64,000 bases of DNA from Nostoc linckia NIES-25. Lineage in GTDB: Bacteria; Cyanobacteriota; Cyanobacteriia; Cyanobacteriales; Nostocaceae. Within the stretch, counting starts at the first letter, position 1; each line of letters starts with the position of its first letter. Of the stretch, positions 25,971-35,165 are shown piece by piece. The position numbers and the translations under genes are program-made. The stretch lies in contig NZ_AP018222.1 of NCBI RefSeq assembly GCF_002368035.1, forward strand, positions 3,574,534-3,638,533, given 5' to 3'. The notes beneath the pieces were generated by a model. That model made no database searches, had not been told where the DNA came from, and saw only the letters and a program-made list of their open reading frames with translations.

Positions 25971-27443
25971 ATGCTTACCCAAGATAAAAAACAACGTAAC
26001 TGGAAGCCCATTATCAAAGCATTCGAGGCTGTACTTGGCAAAAATGGTGTGGTGCAACGCCGGGAAGAACTTATTACCTATGAATGCGATGGTTTAACCG
26101 GTTATCGTCAACGTCCGGCTGTGGTGGTGCTACCTAGAACTACAGAACAAGTTGCCGAAGTTGTGAAAATATGCAACCAATACTCTATCCCCTTCATAGC
26201 ACGCGGTTCTGGCACTGGTTTATCTGGCGGTGCTTTGCCGTTGGAAGATTCGGTTTTAATTGTCACTTCATTAATGCGGCAAATCCTTAGCATTGATTTG
26301 GAAAATCAACGGACAGTTGTGCAACCAGGGGTGATTAATAGTTGGGTAACACAAGCGGTTAGCGGTGCTGGTTTTTACTACGCTCCCGATCCTTCAAGTC
26401 AAATTATTTGCTCTATTGGCGGAAATATTGCGGAAAATTCTGGTGGAGTACATTGCCTTAAATATGGCGTCACTACTAACCACGTTTTAGGATTAAAAAT
26501 TGTCACGCCGTTAGGGGAAATTGTTGATTTAGGCGGACAAATTCCAGAAATGCCTGGTTATGATTTAACGGGTGTTTTTGTTGGTTCTGAAGGTACTTTA
26601 GGAATTGCTACAGAAATTACTTTACGAATTCTCAAAAGTGCAGAATCAATTTGTGTATTATTAGCAGATTTTACTAGTATTGAAGCTGCTGGGGCGACTG
26701 TTTCTGACATCATCAGCGCCGGGATTATTCCTGGTGGGATGGAGATGATGGATAACTTTAGTATTAATGCAGTTGAAGATGTGGTAGCAACTAATTGTTA
26801 TCCCCGCGATGCCACTGCGATTTTGCTGATAGAAATTGACGGTTTAGAAGTTGAAGTTGCAGGGAATAAGCAGCGAGTTATAGAAATTTGTCAAAAGAAT
26901 GGTGCGCGTAATGTGACTTCTGCTAGCGACCCAGAAACCCGGTTGAAGCTATGGAAAGGACGTAAAGCTGCTTTTGCTGCTGCTGGGCATTTAAGCCCAG
27001 ATTATTATGTGCAAGATGGTGTAATTCCCCGGACTCAGTTGCCTTATGTGCTGCATGAAATTGAGATGTTAAGTCAACAATATGGTTATCGAGTTGCGAA
27101 TGTATTTCACGCTGGCGATGGCAATCTTCATCCATTAATCCTTTATGATAATTCTGTGCCTGGAGCATTAGAAAAAGTGGAAGAAATGGGAGGAAAAATT
27201 CTCAAACTTTGCGTCCAAGTTGGTGGTAGCATTTCTGGCGAACATGGCATTGGTGAAGAGAAAAAATGCTATATGCCGCAAATGTTTACCCAAGTTGATT
27301 TAGAAACTATGCAATGGATACGGCAAGTTTTTAATCCTCAAGGTTTAGCAAATCCTGAAAAAATATTCCCTACGCCACGAACTTGTGGAGAAGCTGCAAA
27401 TGCATTCCCTATCAAGCAATTTGAAGGCGTGGAAAGATTTTAA
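25971..27443 (+). CDS. glcD: Glycolate dehydrogenase/oxidase FAD subunit GlcD
   Basis: A 490-aa FAD-linked oxidase that oxidises glycolate (and often lactate) to glyoxylate, central to cyanobacterial photorespiration. The FAD-binding PCMH domain includes PRTTEQVAEVVKICN, ARGSGTGLSGGALP and GGNIAENSGGVHCLKYG. The C-terminal domain has NVFHAGDGNLHP and the family end motif GSISGEHGIGEEK. A longer frame from 25860 overlaps the previous stop and adds a Thr/Ser-rich leader; the start at 25971 (MLTQDKKQRNWKP) fits the family better. A perfect palindrome downstream may terminate it. Confidence 0.9.
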   Translation: MLTQDKKQRNWKPIIKAFEAVLGKNGVVQRREELITYECDGLTGYRQRPAVVVLPRTTEQVAEVVKICNQYSIPFIARGSGTGLSGGALPLEDSVLIVTSLMRQILSIDLENQRTVVQPGVINSWVTQAVSGAGFYYAPDPSSQIICSIGGNIAENSGGVHCLKYGVTTNHVLGLKIVTPLGEIVDLGGQIPEMPGYDLTGVFVGSEGTLGIATEITLRILKSAESICVLLADFTSIEAAGATVSDIISAGIIPGGMEMMDNFSINAVEDVVATNCYPRDATAILLIEIDGLEVEVAGNKQRVIEICQKNGARNVTSASDPETRLKLWKGRKAAFAAAGHLSPDYYVQDGVIPRTQLPYVLHEIEMLSQQYGYRVANVFHAGDGNLHPLILYDNSVPGALEKVEEMGGKILKLCVQVGGSISGEHGIGEEKKCYMPQMFTQVDLETMQWIRQVFNPQGLANPEKIFPTPRTCGEAANAFPIKQFEGVERF

Positions 27444-27509
27444 GAAACAGTGATGGGCGAGATAAAGAGTTTATAAAGCTCAGGGTTTTTACTGAATGTA
27501 AAAAGTCAT

Positions 27510-27559
27510 ATAAAACAAAATCGTTGGATGGCGATCGCCATCCAACGATTTTGTTTTAT
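27510..27559. terminator. 50-bp perfect palindrome centred on a HIP1 octamer (glcD terminator?)
   Basis: Positions 27510-27534 are the exact reverse complement of 27535-27559. The centre is GGCGATCGCC and the arms run through ATCGTTGGAT outward to A/T-rich ends (TTTTGTTTTAT). As RNA it would form a strong hairpin with a U-rich side, consistent with an intrinsic terminator 67 bp after glcD. Confidence 0.7.
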
Positions 27560-28109
27560 TAAGGTATCAAAAAAACATACAAAAAGATTGTATTTTCCCG
27601 GATGCACGAGCAGGATTATACGCAATACTGCTCGGTTAAGCATTTTTAACTCGGAATTGGGTTTTGGGAAAAGGTTAAAGGGTAAAGGTTAAAGGTTTTT
27701 TCTTTCCCCTTTCCCCTTCCCCTTTTCCCCTTAACCGACAAGTATTGGGATTATACGTAAGTAATTTGGCATAGTTAATTTCTTACACAACATCATTGTG
27801 AACGAAACGATGCGATAGCCAAGCTTTTTCATTAAAGCTCGGTAAAGCTTCTATGCGTAATGAAAATTTTTTGAGTTATAAACTATACAAGACAAAAAGA
27901 TAGCAGGATGCGTCTGAGAAAGCTAGTCAGCTATGGCATTTTTGTGCTAGCGATCGCAAAATTGACTCCTTTTTTTGTAGTAAGTTTAACTATACCTAAT
28001 TGCAGCTTTTAGGGAATTTAATCATCATTTATTCACATATTCCGGAGAATTAGAATTTAATTTCGTAGTTATATATAATATTGCGATCGCACTTCGATAA
28101 CGCTGACAA
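27560..28109. other. Intergenic region with low-complexity repeat
   Basis: About 550 bp. It holds a GGGAAAAGGTTAAAGG / CCCCTTTTCCCC repeat (27665-27735) and AT-rich DNA upstream of the GHL10 gene. No gene is seen. Confidence 0.5.
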
Positions 28110-29327
28110 ATGAATCAGGTTGCACGCCGTTTTTTTTGTTACTTTCTGTGTTTGGGATTAGTAATCTCTATAACAGTTTTTTCAACCTCTTCAGGTCTAG
28201 TTTATTCTCAAAAAACAAGTCCTTTAATTACAGAAATTCGCGGTGTTTGGCTGACTAATGTTGCTAGTGGCGTACTATTTGTACCTTGGGGTATTAATCG
28301 CGCTCTCAATCAATTATCGGCTCTCAACTTTAATACAATTTATCCTGTAGTTTGGAACCGAGGTCATACTTTTTATCAAAGTGCTGTAGCTAAAATGACC
28401 ACAGGCTCAGATACTCAACCTTTACTCAAGTTTATGCATGGCGGCCAAGATGTTTTAACAAAGATAGCCAAACTTGCCAAAAATAAAGATTTGAGAGTCA
28501 TTCCCTGGTTTGAATATGGATTTATGACGCCGCATTATTCAGAATTAGCAAGGCGTTATCCTGACTGGTTGACAATTGGGCAACAAGGTATAAATTCAAT
28601 TCAAGATAGTCCACCAGAAGAAATCGACAATGGTTTAGTAAATAAGCAAGCTTGGCTGAATCCTTTACACCCACAAGTGCAAGAATTTATCCAAGGGCTA
28701 ATTGTGGAAGTAGTCAAAAATTACGATGTCGATGGTATCCAGCTTGACGATCACTTTGGGATGCCCGTACAGTTTGGTTACGATCCCTTCACTATCGAAC
28801 TTTATCAAGAAGAACATCAAGGCAAAAATCCTCCAAACAATCCTTTCAACACAGAATGGATGCGTTGGCGAGCAGACAAAATTACTGATTTCATGGCAGA
28901 AATCTATCAAGCTGTTAAGGCAGTGAAGCCGAAAGCTAAAATATCTTTGTCTCCCAACTACCAAGCTTTTGCCTATAAATACTATTTGCAAGATTGGGAA
29001 AATTGGGTAAAAAAAGGCTTAGTTGATGAGTTAATTTTGCAGGTATATCGAAGTGACAAAAACTCTTTTATCGCTCAACTCGAACAACCATCTGTGAAAT
29101 TGGCTCAAACTTTAATTCCAGTTGGAATTGGTATATTATCTGGAACGATGCATAATCCAGTAAAAATACCCCAAATTAAAGCACAGGTGCAAGCAGTACG
29201 CGATCGCAATTTTGACGGTATCTCCTTTTTTTACTGGGAGAGTCTATGGGGTTACATCGTACCCGAATCACCCCAACAGCGACGCAAAGCTTTTCTTGAC
29301 ATGTTTACAAAAGGGACTGGGGATTAG
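28110..29327 (+). CDS. Glycosyl hydrolase-like 10 (GHL10, DUF187) family protein, exported
   Basis: A 405-aa protein with an N-terminal signal or anchor (FFCYFLCLGLVISITVFSTS) and a GHL10 TIM-barrel domain. Family motifs include EIRGVWLTNVASGVLFVPWG near the start, the AWLNPLHPQVQEFI loop, the catalytic-region DVDGIQLDDHFG, and the C-terminal SFFYWESLWG. GHL10 proteins are predicted polysaccharide or peptidoglycan-linked glycosidases; in cyanobacteria they are often periplasmic or outer-membrane-associated. No specificity can be given. It stands alone, followed by low-complexity DNA. Confidence 0.88.
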   Translation: MNQVARRFFCYFLCLGLVISITVFSTSSGLVYSQKTSPLITEIRGVWLTNVASGVLFVPWGINRALNQLSALNFNTIYPVVWNRGHTFYQSAVAKMTTGSDTQPLLKFMHGGQDVLTKIAKLAKNKDLRVIPWFEYGFMTPHYSELARRYPDWLTIGQQGINSIQDSPPEEIDNGLVNKQAWLNPLHPQVQEFIQGLIVEVVKNYDVDGIQLDDHFGMPVQFGYDPFTIELYQEEHQGKNPPNNPFNTEWMRWRADKITDFMAEIYQAVKAVKPKAKISLSPNYQAFAYKYYLQDWENWVKKGLVDELILQVYRSDKNSFIAQLEQPSVKLAQTLIPVGIGILSGTMHNPVKIPQIKAQVQAVRDRNFDGISFFYWESLWGYIVPESPQQRRKAFLDMFTKGTGD

Positions 29328-29452
29328 GGATTGGGGACTGGGTATGGGGCAAAGGGCAAAGGGCAAAAGAAAGATCCCTCCTTTTCCCTTTAACCTTTCC
29401 CCTTTTCCCTTGGCGAAGCCATCTCCCCAGTCCCCAGTCCCCAGTTTCCTCA

Positions 29453-30004
29453 ATGCCATTATTTAAGTTTAATTTTCTCTGGACTTTAGCTACTTTTAGC
29501 GGTTTTTTGTTGAGTTTGTTGTTAATTGAAATTGGTGAAAAGCCTGATATTGGAGTAGCGGAAGCTGCTATCGGCGGATTTGCGATCGCACTTTTTCAAG
29601 GTTTTCTTCTCAAGCAACCTATAGTTTGTATCAGGTGGATTTTGTCAAGTATTTTGGGTTGGAGTATCATCACTGCCATTGGTATTGGTGGCTTGGGTTG
29701 GTTTATATTTAGCACTCAGTTTTTGCCTTTGAGAATTCTCTATGGGGCAATTTATGGAGGACTCGGCGGCTTAGGAATTGGTTTAACACAATCGTTAGCA
29801 ATTTCTCAACCCGCCTCTGTGGCGTGGCGATGGATATTTGTCTCTTCGGCAAGTTGGGCAATTGCCATTCCTTGCGGTTCTGCTGTTGGGATTGTTTTAC
29901 GCCGCTTAACTCACTTATTCTTAGGCGAAGTCATCGGATTAGCTATTACTTGGCTGCTGGTTGGTATGCTGACTGGAATCAATGCTGATAAATTGCGATC
30001 GTAA
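29453..30004 (+). CDS. Hypothetical integral membrane protein, 183 aa
   Basis: Almost the whole protein is hydrophobic, with about five predicted membrane segments rich in Gly, Ile and Leu (FLWTLATFSGFLLSLLLIEI, AAIGGFAIALFQGFLL, WILSSILGWSIITAIGIGGL, ILYGAIYGGLGGLGIGLTQ, IGLAITWLLVGMLTGI). Repeated patterns of small residues suggest an internal duplication. I do not recognise the family. The start follows a low-complexity repeat and the stop precedes a MITE. Confidence 0.6.
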   Translation: MPLFKFNFLWTLATFSGFLLSLLLIEIGEKPDIGVAEAAIGGFAIALFQGFLLKQPIVCIRWILSSILGWSIITAIGIGGLGWFIFSTQFLPLRILYGAIYGGLGGLGIGLTQSLAISQPASVAWRWIFVSSASWAIAIPCGSAVGIVLRRLTHLFLGEVIGLAITWLLVGMLTGINADKLRS

Positions 30005-30032
30005 ATTGGGTATGGGGCATGGGGAATTGGGC

Positions 30033-30182
30033 ATCTGACTTTTCACGTCATGTGGAAAAGCTAACGCAAAACCTAACCCCCCAGCCCCCTTCCCTAGTAG
30101 GGAAGGGGGAGAAATCAAAGCCTCTCTCCTTGCAGGGGAGAGGTTTGGAGAGGGGTTTTCCAGATACCGTGAAAAGTCAGAT
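30033..30182. repeat. MITE-like repeat, family C (ATCTGACTTTTCACG termini)
   Basis: 150 bp bounded by ATCTGACTTTTCACG and CGTGAAAAGTCAGAT. Inner arms CATGTGGAAAAGCTAACG and CCAGATACC flank paired blocks CCCCCTTCCCTAGTAGGGAA and CTCTCCTTGCAGGGGAGAG. A second copy in reverse orientation lies at 57304-57431. Confidence 0.8.
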
Positions 30183-30507
30183 GCCCCATTTCCAATATTA
30201 AAAATTATTAATTTAATTGATAAAACTTGATGATTGCACCTAAGTATATGCAACAATTCTGAAAAAACCGTTCAAAATCAGCAATTTTTTCTCACCTGCC
30301 AATGCATTTTCGCCTTGAAAAAGCATGATTTGTTAAGCTGACTCCTATTAGCTTTCCCAAATTTCCGATCGCGAAGTAGAGAAAGATCCAAATTTCCACG
30401 AGCAACGGCTGACAACACTTTGCCTGAGGCGCCCAACTGCATCTACTACAACCACAATAACAAGAGAGCGCCGAGAAGAGTCAGTAATACCAGACAGGGA
30501 CTCTCGC

Positions 30508-32757
30508 ATGAATATAAATCCGACTGAATCAACTATAAAACTGACACAATTACCACCTCCTCAGGTTCTCTTCGGCACGGAAGTAGATAAAAAAAGTAGT
30601 AGCGAGCAGTTTCTACTGAGTATGTACGATTCTGTGCAGGCATCAATATTTGTAGTGGATGTGCTAGAAGACGGAGATTTTCGATATGTAGCACTCAATC
30701 CGACTCATGAGCGTTGGATAGGCATAACTTCAGACGATCTGCGGGGCAAAAAACCAGAGGATATTCTCTCGCCCATTGATGCTGCTAGGGTGCGTCAGCG
30801 TTACACTGATTGCGTATTATTTGGCAAAACTATTTCCTACAAACAATGTTTGCAATTCCAAGGCGTTCCAACTTGGTGGAGTACGACTCTGACTCCATTA
30901 CGGGATGCAAACTCCAAAATTTATCGATTAATTGGTACTAGCAGTAATATCACTTCTATTCAAGAAACAGAACAAGCAGTTGAACTCCAAGCACAACGCG
31001 AGCAACTCATAGAAGCGATCGCCTCTAGGATTCACCAAGCTGTAGAATTAGAGACAATTCTCCACCAGACAACACAAGAACTGCGGCAGTTTTTAAAGAG
31101 CGATCGCGTGCTAATATATCGCTTTGGTGGCAATAGTAACGGAGTAGTCATTGCCGAATCAACTGTGACTAATAGCGAGTCACTGTTAGGAAAAAACATC
31201 GCCGATCCCTGCTTTGGTAGTCAAAATCAACAATACGACAGCCAGGGTTACATTCAAGTTATTGAAGATATTCATACAGCCGGGTTACACCCTTGCCATA
31301 TAGATTTCCTGGCATCTTTGCACGTGAGAGCAAATCTAGTTGTGCCAATTTTTTTGAAGCAAGATGTATGGGGACTATTAATTGCTCAGCATTGCCATCA
31401 GCCGCGTCAATGGCAAGAAATTGAAACTAACTTGCTCAAACAGCTGGCAACTCAAATCGGCATTGCTATCCAACAGTCAGAACTTCATCAGCAACTCAAC
31501 GATTTCAAAGTCAAAATCGAGTTGCACAAACAAAAACACATCAATCAGTTGCAACAAGTACGAAACTTTCAAGCCTTGGTGCGACAGATGACGGAGCAAA
31601 TCCGCGATAGTGTCGATGAAACTCAGGTTTTGCAGACAGTTACCCAAAAATTAGTAGACTTACTCAACCTTGACCGTTGCCAAATCGAACTTTATAGCAC
31701 CTGTCAAACCAAGGTACATATTACTTACGAGTACACTACTAATTTACCCAAGTGTTTGGGATTGACCAAAGAAATAACAGACCGTCCCGAAGTTTATCAA
31801 CCACTTTTGCAAAAACAACCTTTGCAATTTTTAGAAATTTTACCTGGATGGCAACCAAAATTGTTAGTTGTTGCTCAGATGGCTTGTCCAATTTTCGATA
31901 CTCAAGGAATTTTGGGAAACATTTGGTTGACAAGACCAACACAAGAAGCCTTTGATGAATTTGAAGTTGGGCTAGTGCAGCAGATAGCAAATGAATGTGC
32001 GATCGCTATTCGCCAAGGGCAACTTTACCAAAAAACCCTCTCCCAAGTAAAAGAATTAGAAAAACACGAAAGATTAAAAAATGAATTTCTCAGAACACTG
32101 TCCCAAGAACTGCGGACACCAATAACTAGCATCAGCCTCGCAGCTCAAACTCTCGAAAGTGTGCTTGCACCCGAACAAATATTAGATATAGAAATCGTTC
32201 CCCAGCTTTTACAGATATTGCATAACGAATGTGGGCGAGAGAGCAAGTTAATTAACGACCTACTCACACTCACATCTTTAGAAGCCGAACCAAATCCCCC
32301 AACTTTAATTGCCATTGACTTACAAAGCTGGCTTCACCCCATCATTGAAACTTTTCGAGATGTTACCAACTGCCAGCGCCAGCAATTAAACCTAAATATC
32401 GATCGCACCCTCCCACTTTTAGAAACAGATATCACAGACCTAGAACGGATTGTCACCGAACTGCTCAACCATGCCTGTAAATACACCCCAGCAGGCGAAT
32501 CGATCGCAGTTTCGGCTGAACTGGTAAGCAACGCAATAGAGTTAAAAATTACCAGTTCTGGAATCGAACTTACAAGCAACGAACTGTCACGAATTTTTGA
32601 GCCTTTTTATCACCTTGACAAACACGATCCTTGGAAACATAGCGGCACCGGATTGGAATTGGCATTAGTGCAAAAAATGGTCAGACATTTAGGCGGTTCA
32701 ATTTTTGTAGAAAGTGCAGCAGGTCAAACCACCTTTACCGTCAAATTTCCCGTTTAA
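30508..32757 (+). CDS. PAS-GAF-GAF histidine-kinase-like sensor with cyanobacteriochrome-type GAF and degenerate kinase core
   Basis: A 749-aa soluble protein. Domains: PAS (about 38-155), GAF1 (about 175-325), coiled-coil, GAF2 (about 365-505), HisKA (about 522-590) and HATPase (about 605-749). GAF1 has DPCF (C235) and PCH (C263-H264), 28 residues apart, the spacing of the two bilin-linked Cys in DXCF cyanobacteriochromes such as TePixJ; it also has VRANLVVPI and WGLLIAQHC. In the H-box, the position of the phospho-acceptor His in SHELRTP is Q533 (LSQELRTP). In the ATPase, N654 is kept but the G1-box Asp is Ser (ITSSGIEL, S683), while F- and G2-like motifs remain. It may be a light sensor that signals without autophosphorylation. 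No response regulator is adjacent. Confidence 0.88.
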   Translation: MNINPTESTIKLTQLPPPQVLFGTEVDKKSSSEQFLLSMYDSVQASIFVVDVLEDGDFRYVALNPTHERWIGITSDDLRGKKPEDILSPIDAARVRQRYTDCVLFGKTISYKQCLQFQGVPTWWSTTLTPLRDANSKIYRLIGTSSNITSIQETEQAVELQAQREQLIEAIASRIHQAVELETILHQTTQELRQFLKSDRVLIYRFGGNSNGVVIAESTVTNSESLLGKNIADPCFGSQNQQYDSQGYIQVIEDIHTAGLHPCHIDFLASLHVRANLVVPIFLKQDVWGLLIAQHCHQPRQWQEIETNLLKQLATQIGIAIQQSELHQQLNDFKVKIELHKQKHINQLQQVRNFQALVRQMTEQIRDSVDETQVLQTVTQKLVDLLNLDRCQIELYSTCQTKVHITYEYTTNLPKCLGLTKEITDRPEVYQPLLQKQPLQFLEILPGWQPKLLVVAQMACPIFDTQGILGNIWLTRPTQEAFDEFEVGLVQQIANECAIAIRQGQLYQKTLSQVKELEKHERLKNEFLRTLSQELRTPITSISLAAQTLESVLAPEQILDIEIVPQLLQILHNECGRESKLINDLLTLTSLEAEPNPPTLIAIDLQSWLHPIIETFRDVTNCQRQQLNLNIDRTLPLLETDITDLERIVTELLNHACKYTPAGESIAVSAELVSNAIELKITSSGIELTSNELSRIFEPFYHLDKHDPWKHSGTGLELALVQKMVRHLGGSIFVESAAGQTTFTVKFPV

Positions 32758-32820
32758 CTAGTTTTTTGGGCTGTTCCACTAGCAAATTTCTAAGAAGTTT
32801 GCTACGATCGTTATCTGTAT

Positions 32821-32892
32821 GGGTGACTAGCTCAACGGTAGAGCATCGGACTCTTAATCCGCTGGTTCTGAGTTCGAATCTCAGGTCACCCA
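32821..32892 (+). tRNA. tRNA-Lys (anticodon CUU)
   Basis: A 72-nt cloverleaf: acceptor stem GGGTGAC/GTCACCC, D arm GCTC-AACGGTA-GAGC, anticodon loop CTCTTAA giving CTT, TpsiC arm CTGAG-TTCGAAT-CTCAG, discriminator A. CCA is not encoded. A T-run (CTTTTT) follows directly. It lies 64 bp past the kinase-like gene on the same strand. Confidence 0.95.
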
Positions 32893-33028
32893 CTTTTTAA
32901 GAAATATGAGTTCTATAGCTGTACCTCGTTACTAAGGTTTAGAGCATTTAACGCAGCAGATATTTTAATGTTGGCTGTTGAAGGTTGAAAGTTAACCATC
33001 AACAGTCAACAGCATAAGTGACTGTTCT

Positions 33029-33422
33029 AGGAGTTACGTACTGTACAAATTAATCATGGTGTGCGTTTATATGCATAGGTCGTTTCAGGCTTTTATTAAT
33101 CATTATTTGATGGTAAATAGACCCTGGGTGTAGGGGCTTTAGCATTGCTCATACGTGTCAACTTAAGTTAAAACTCTTGCCCCACAATCGTTTTACCCCA
33201 CCCCCAACCCCTCCCCAAGGCATCGGGGAGGGGCGATTTTGGCTTTAGACAAAATCGGGGTGGGGTAACGCGGATCTTGATGGTAAATGAGTAGAACTCG
33301 CTCATCACATTTCTATCAGGGTTTCACGTTAAGTTGACACCAATCAGCACTGCTGTGCCCCTACGACAGATGTGGTTTTTAAAACATTCATATTTGGTAT
33401 TTTCTGTCAATGCGTAAGTCCT
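33029..33422. repeat. Nested MITE: family A ends around a 186-bp family B element
   Basis: Outer ends are AGGAGTTACGTA (33029) and TGCGTAAGTCCT (ending 33422). Inside, 33155-33340 is a family B element (GTGTCAACTTAAG ... TTAAGTTGACAC), 186 bp long like the copy at 57600-57785 and nearly identical to it (shared core GGTAAATGAGTAGAACTCGC). Flanking GTAGGGGC...GCCCCTAC arms surround it. Confidence 0.65.
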
Positions 33423-33470
33423 ATGTTCAATTCAAAGCATAAGAGCTTACTAACTGTTAGTTAATGATAT

Positions 33471-33932
33471 TTATTGTTCTGCTACTGTCACCGCTTCATT
33501 TTGCTGAAATTTAGGGAAAAATTTCTTAGATATCCAGTCAGTCGAAATGTGAGATAGTAATCCCAGAGGGCCAGCAAAGAAACACAAAGCAAGGGAATGA
33601 ATTGTCCAAATACCTGTTTTTTGGCCTTCTAAGTATATCCAGCGGCCAACAAATAAATCCATCACTAAATAATGAACCCAACCCGTTGCTGCAACTTTTT
33701 CGTCTGCAAAAAGTCGGGCAACATTAGCTAATTCCAAATTCGAGAAATCTTGGGCGTTTTCTGGCGTAACGCTGTTGATAAACAAATACAAATATACTCC
33801 AGCTAACAGCACAAAAGGCAAATATGATGCCATGATTCGCTGTGTTACTTTCCAATTTGGCAATAAAATCATCAAAGCCCAAAAAGGCAAAACGAAAAGA
33901 TTCGCAATATTAAATATTTGAGAAATCGTCAT
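33471..33932 (-). CDS. ABA4-like (DUF4281) membrane protein
   Basis: A 153-aa protein with four predicted membrane helices. It has the family signature MDLFVGRWIYLEG...IHSLALCFFAGPLGLLSH. ABA4 is required for neoxanthin formation in plants, and cyanobacterial homologues are of uncertain role, possibly in carotenoid metabolism. The start MTISQIFNIANLFVLPFW fits. It lies downstream of cobW on the same strand with about 190 bp of low-complexity repeat between, so co-transcription is uncertain. Confidence 0.8.
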   Translation of the reverse strand: MTISQIFNIANLFVLPFWALMILLPNWKVTQRIMASYLPFVLLAGVYLYLFINSVTPENAQDFSNLELANVARLFADEKVAATGWVHYLVMDLFVGRWIYLEGQKTGIWTIHSLALCFFAGPLGLLSHISTDWISKKFFPKFQQNEAVTVAEQ

Positions 33933-33944
33933 AGTTTTCTAACG

Positions 33945-34110
33945 TGGGGAATGGGGATTGGGGACTGGGGATTTGGGGAGATGGGAGGCTCTTGAGGCAG
34001 GGGAAAAGGTTAAAGGTTAAAGGGAAAAGGAATAAATTTAATCTTTCCCCTTTTCCCCGGTTGGTGAGCTTGTCGAACCATACCCCTTTCCCTTTCCCCA
34101 TACCATGTTT
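33945..34110. repeat. Low-complexity repeat with GGTTGGTGAGCTTGTCGAACC module
   Basis: A G-rich block (GGGGATTGGGGACTGGGG), GGGAAAAGGTTAAAGG runs and the module near 34059, matching the arrays at 10681-10886 and 11900-12005. Confidence 0.75.
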
Positions 34111-34124
34111 GCCCAATGCGGAAT

Positions 34125-35165
34125 TTATAAAGCTACAAGTTGGGATTCGATTTCTGAGGATTTTAAATCGCGACCGATGAAAACTAAGCGGGTTTGTCTG
34201 GGTTCCTCTGGTTGCCAGGGGCGATCGTAAAATTTATCAAATCTAGTTCCCACACCTTGCATTACTAAGCGCATGGGTTTGTTTGGTACTGCCACAAAGC
34301 CTTTGATTCGATAAATTTCTTGTTCTTGTGCTAACGCTTGCAACTGTTGTTGTAACTTTTCTGGATCGAAGGCACGATCTAAAATTAAATTGGCAGAGGT
34401 AATTTCTTCATCGTGGTCGTGGTCTTCTTCGGTGTCGTGATGACTGGGGCGAGAATCTAGGTCGTCTTCCACTGCGGCCTGGAATCCTAATAATATAGAT
34501 GCATCGAGTTGAGAGCGATCGCTTTCGACAATCTTCACTACTCTGGGCAACTCTTGTTTAATCAATTCCTCTACTTTGGCTTTCGTGTCGGCGTCTACCA
34601 AGTCAGTTTTATTCAACACCACTAAGTCTGCACAAGCAAGTTGGTCTTCAAACAGTTCTTGCAAAGGCGTTTCGTGTTCTATACTATCATCAGCTTGTCG
34701 TTGGGCTGCGATCGCCTGGGGATCGCTGGCAAATGTCCCTGCTGCGACAGCCGCACAATCAACCACAGTAATCACAGCATCCACCGTGGCTGCATTGCGA
34801 ATTTCCTGCCAGCGAAAAGCTTTCACCAGTGGTTTTGGTAACGCCAAACCAGAAGTTTCAATCAAAATACAATCAATACTATCTCGCCGCTTAATCAACT
34901 CTTGCATCGTCGGGAAAAACTCTTCCTGGACGGTACAGCATAAGCAGCCGTTGGTTAATTCAAAAATATTGCTCTCGCCCTCACCATCCTCAGGGCAAAT
35001 TTGACAAGATTTCAACAATTCGCCATCAATACCGAGTTCGCCAAATTCATTGACCAAAACCGCAATGCGGCGTCCTTGGTTGTTTTGTAGCAGGTGGCGA
35101 ATTAGGCTAGTTTTTCCACTACCTAAAAAGCCTGTAATTACTGTCACCGGAATTTTTGCAGCCAT
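34125..35165 (-). CDS. cobW: CobW/COG0523-family GTP-binding metal chaperone
   Basis: A 346-aa P-loop GTPase of the CobW family. Motifs: Walker A GFLGSGKT (12-19), the metal-binding CLCC (74-77, in ELTNGCLCCTVQ), the Walker B/switch region, and NKTD for guanine. A His/Asp/Glu-rich loop (HHDTEEDHDHDEE) probably binds Zn or another metal, and the C-terminal domain has RIKGFVAVPNKPMRLVMQGVG. Family members insert metals into enzymes (cobalt into cobalamin, or zinc during starvation). An open frame upstream to 35408 is translation of low-complexity repeat; MAAKIPVTV at 35165 is the start. No cobalamin riboswitch was recognised upstream. Confidence 0.9.
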   Translation of the reverse strand: MAAKIPVTVITGFLGSGKTSLIRHLLQNNQGRRIAVLVNEFGELGIDGELLKSCQICPEDGEGESNIFELTNGCLCCTVQEEFFPTMQELIKRRDSIDCILIETSGLALPKPLVKAFRWQEIRNAATVDAVITVVDCAAVAAGTFASDPQAIAAQRQADDSIEHETPLQELFEDQLACADLVVLNKTDLVDADTKAKVEELIKQELPRVVKIVESDRSQLDASILLGFQAAVEDDLDSRPSHHDTEEDHDHDEEITSANLILDRAFDPEKLQQQLQALAQEQEIYRIKGFVAVPNKPMRLVMQGVGTRFDKFYDRPWQPEEPRQTRLVFIGRDLKSSEIESQLVAL

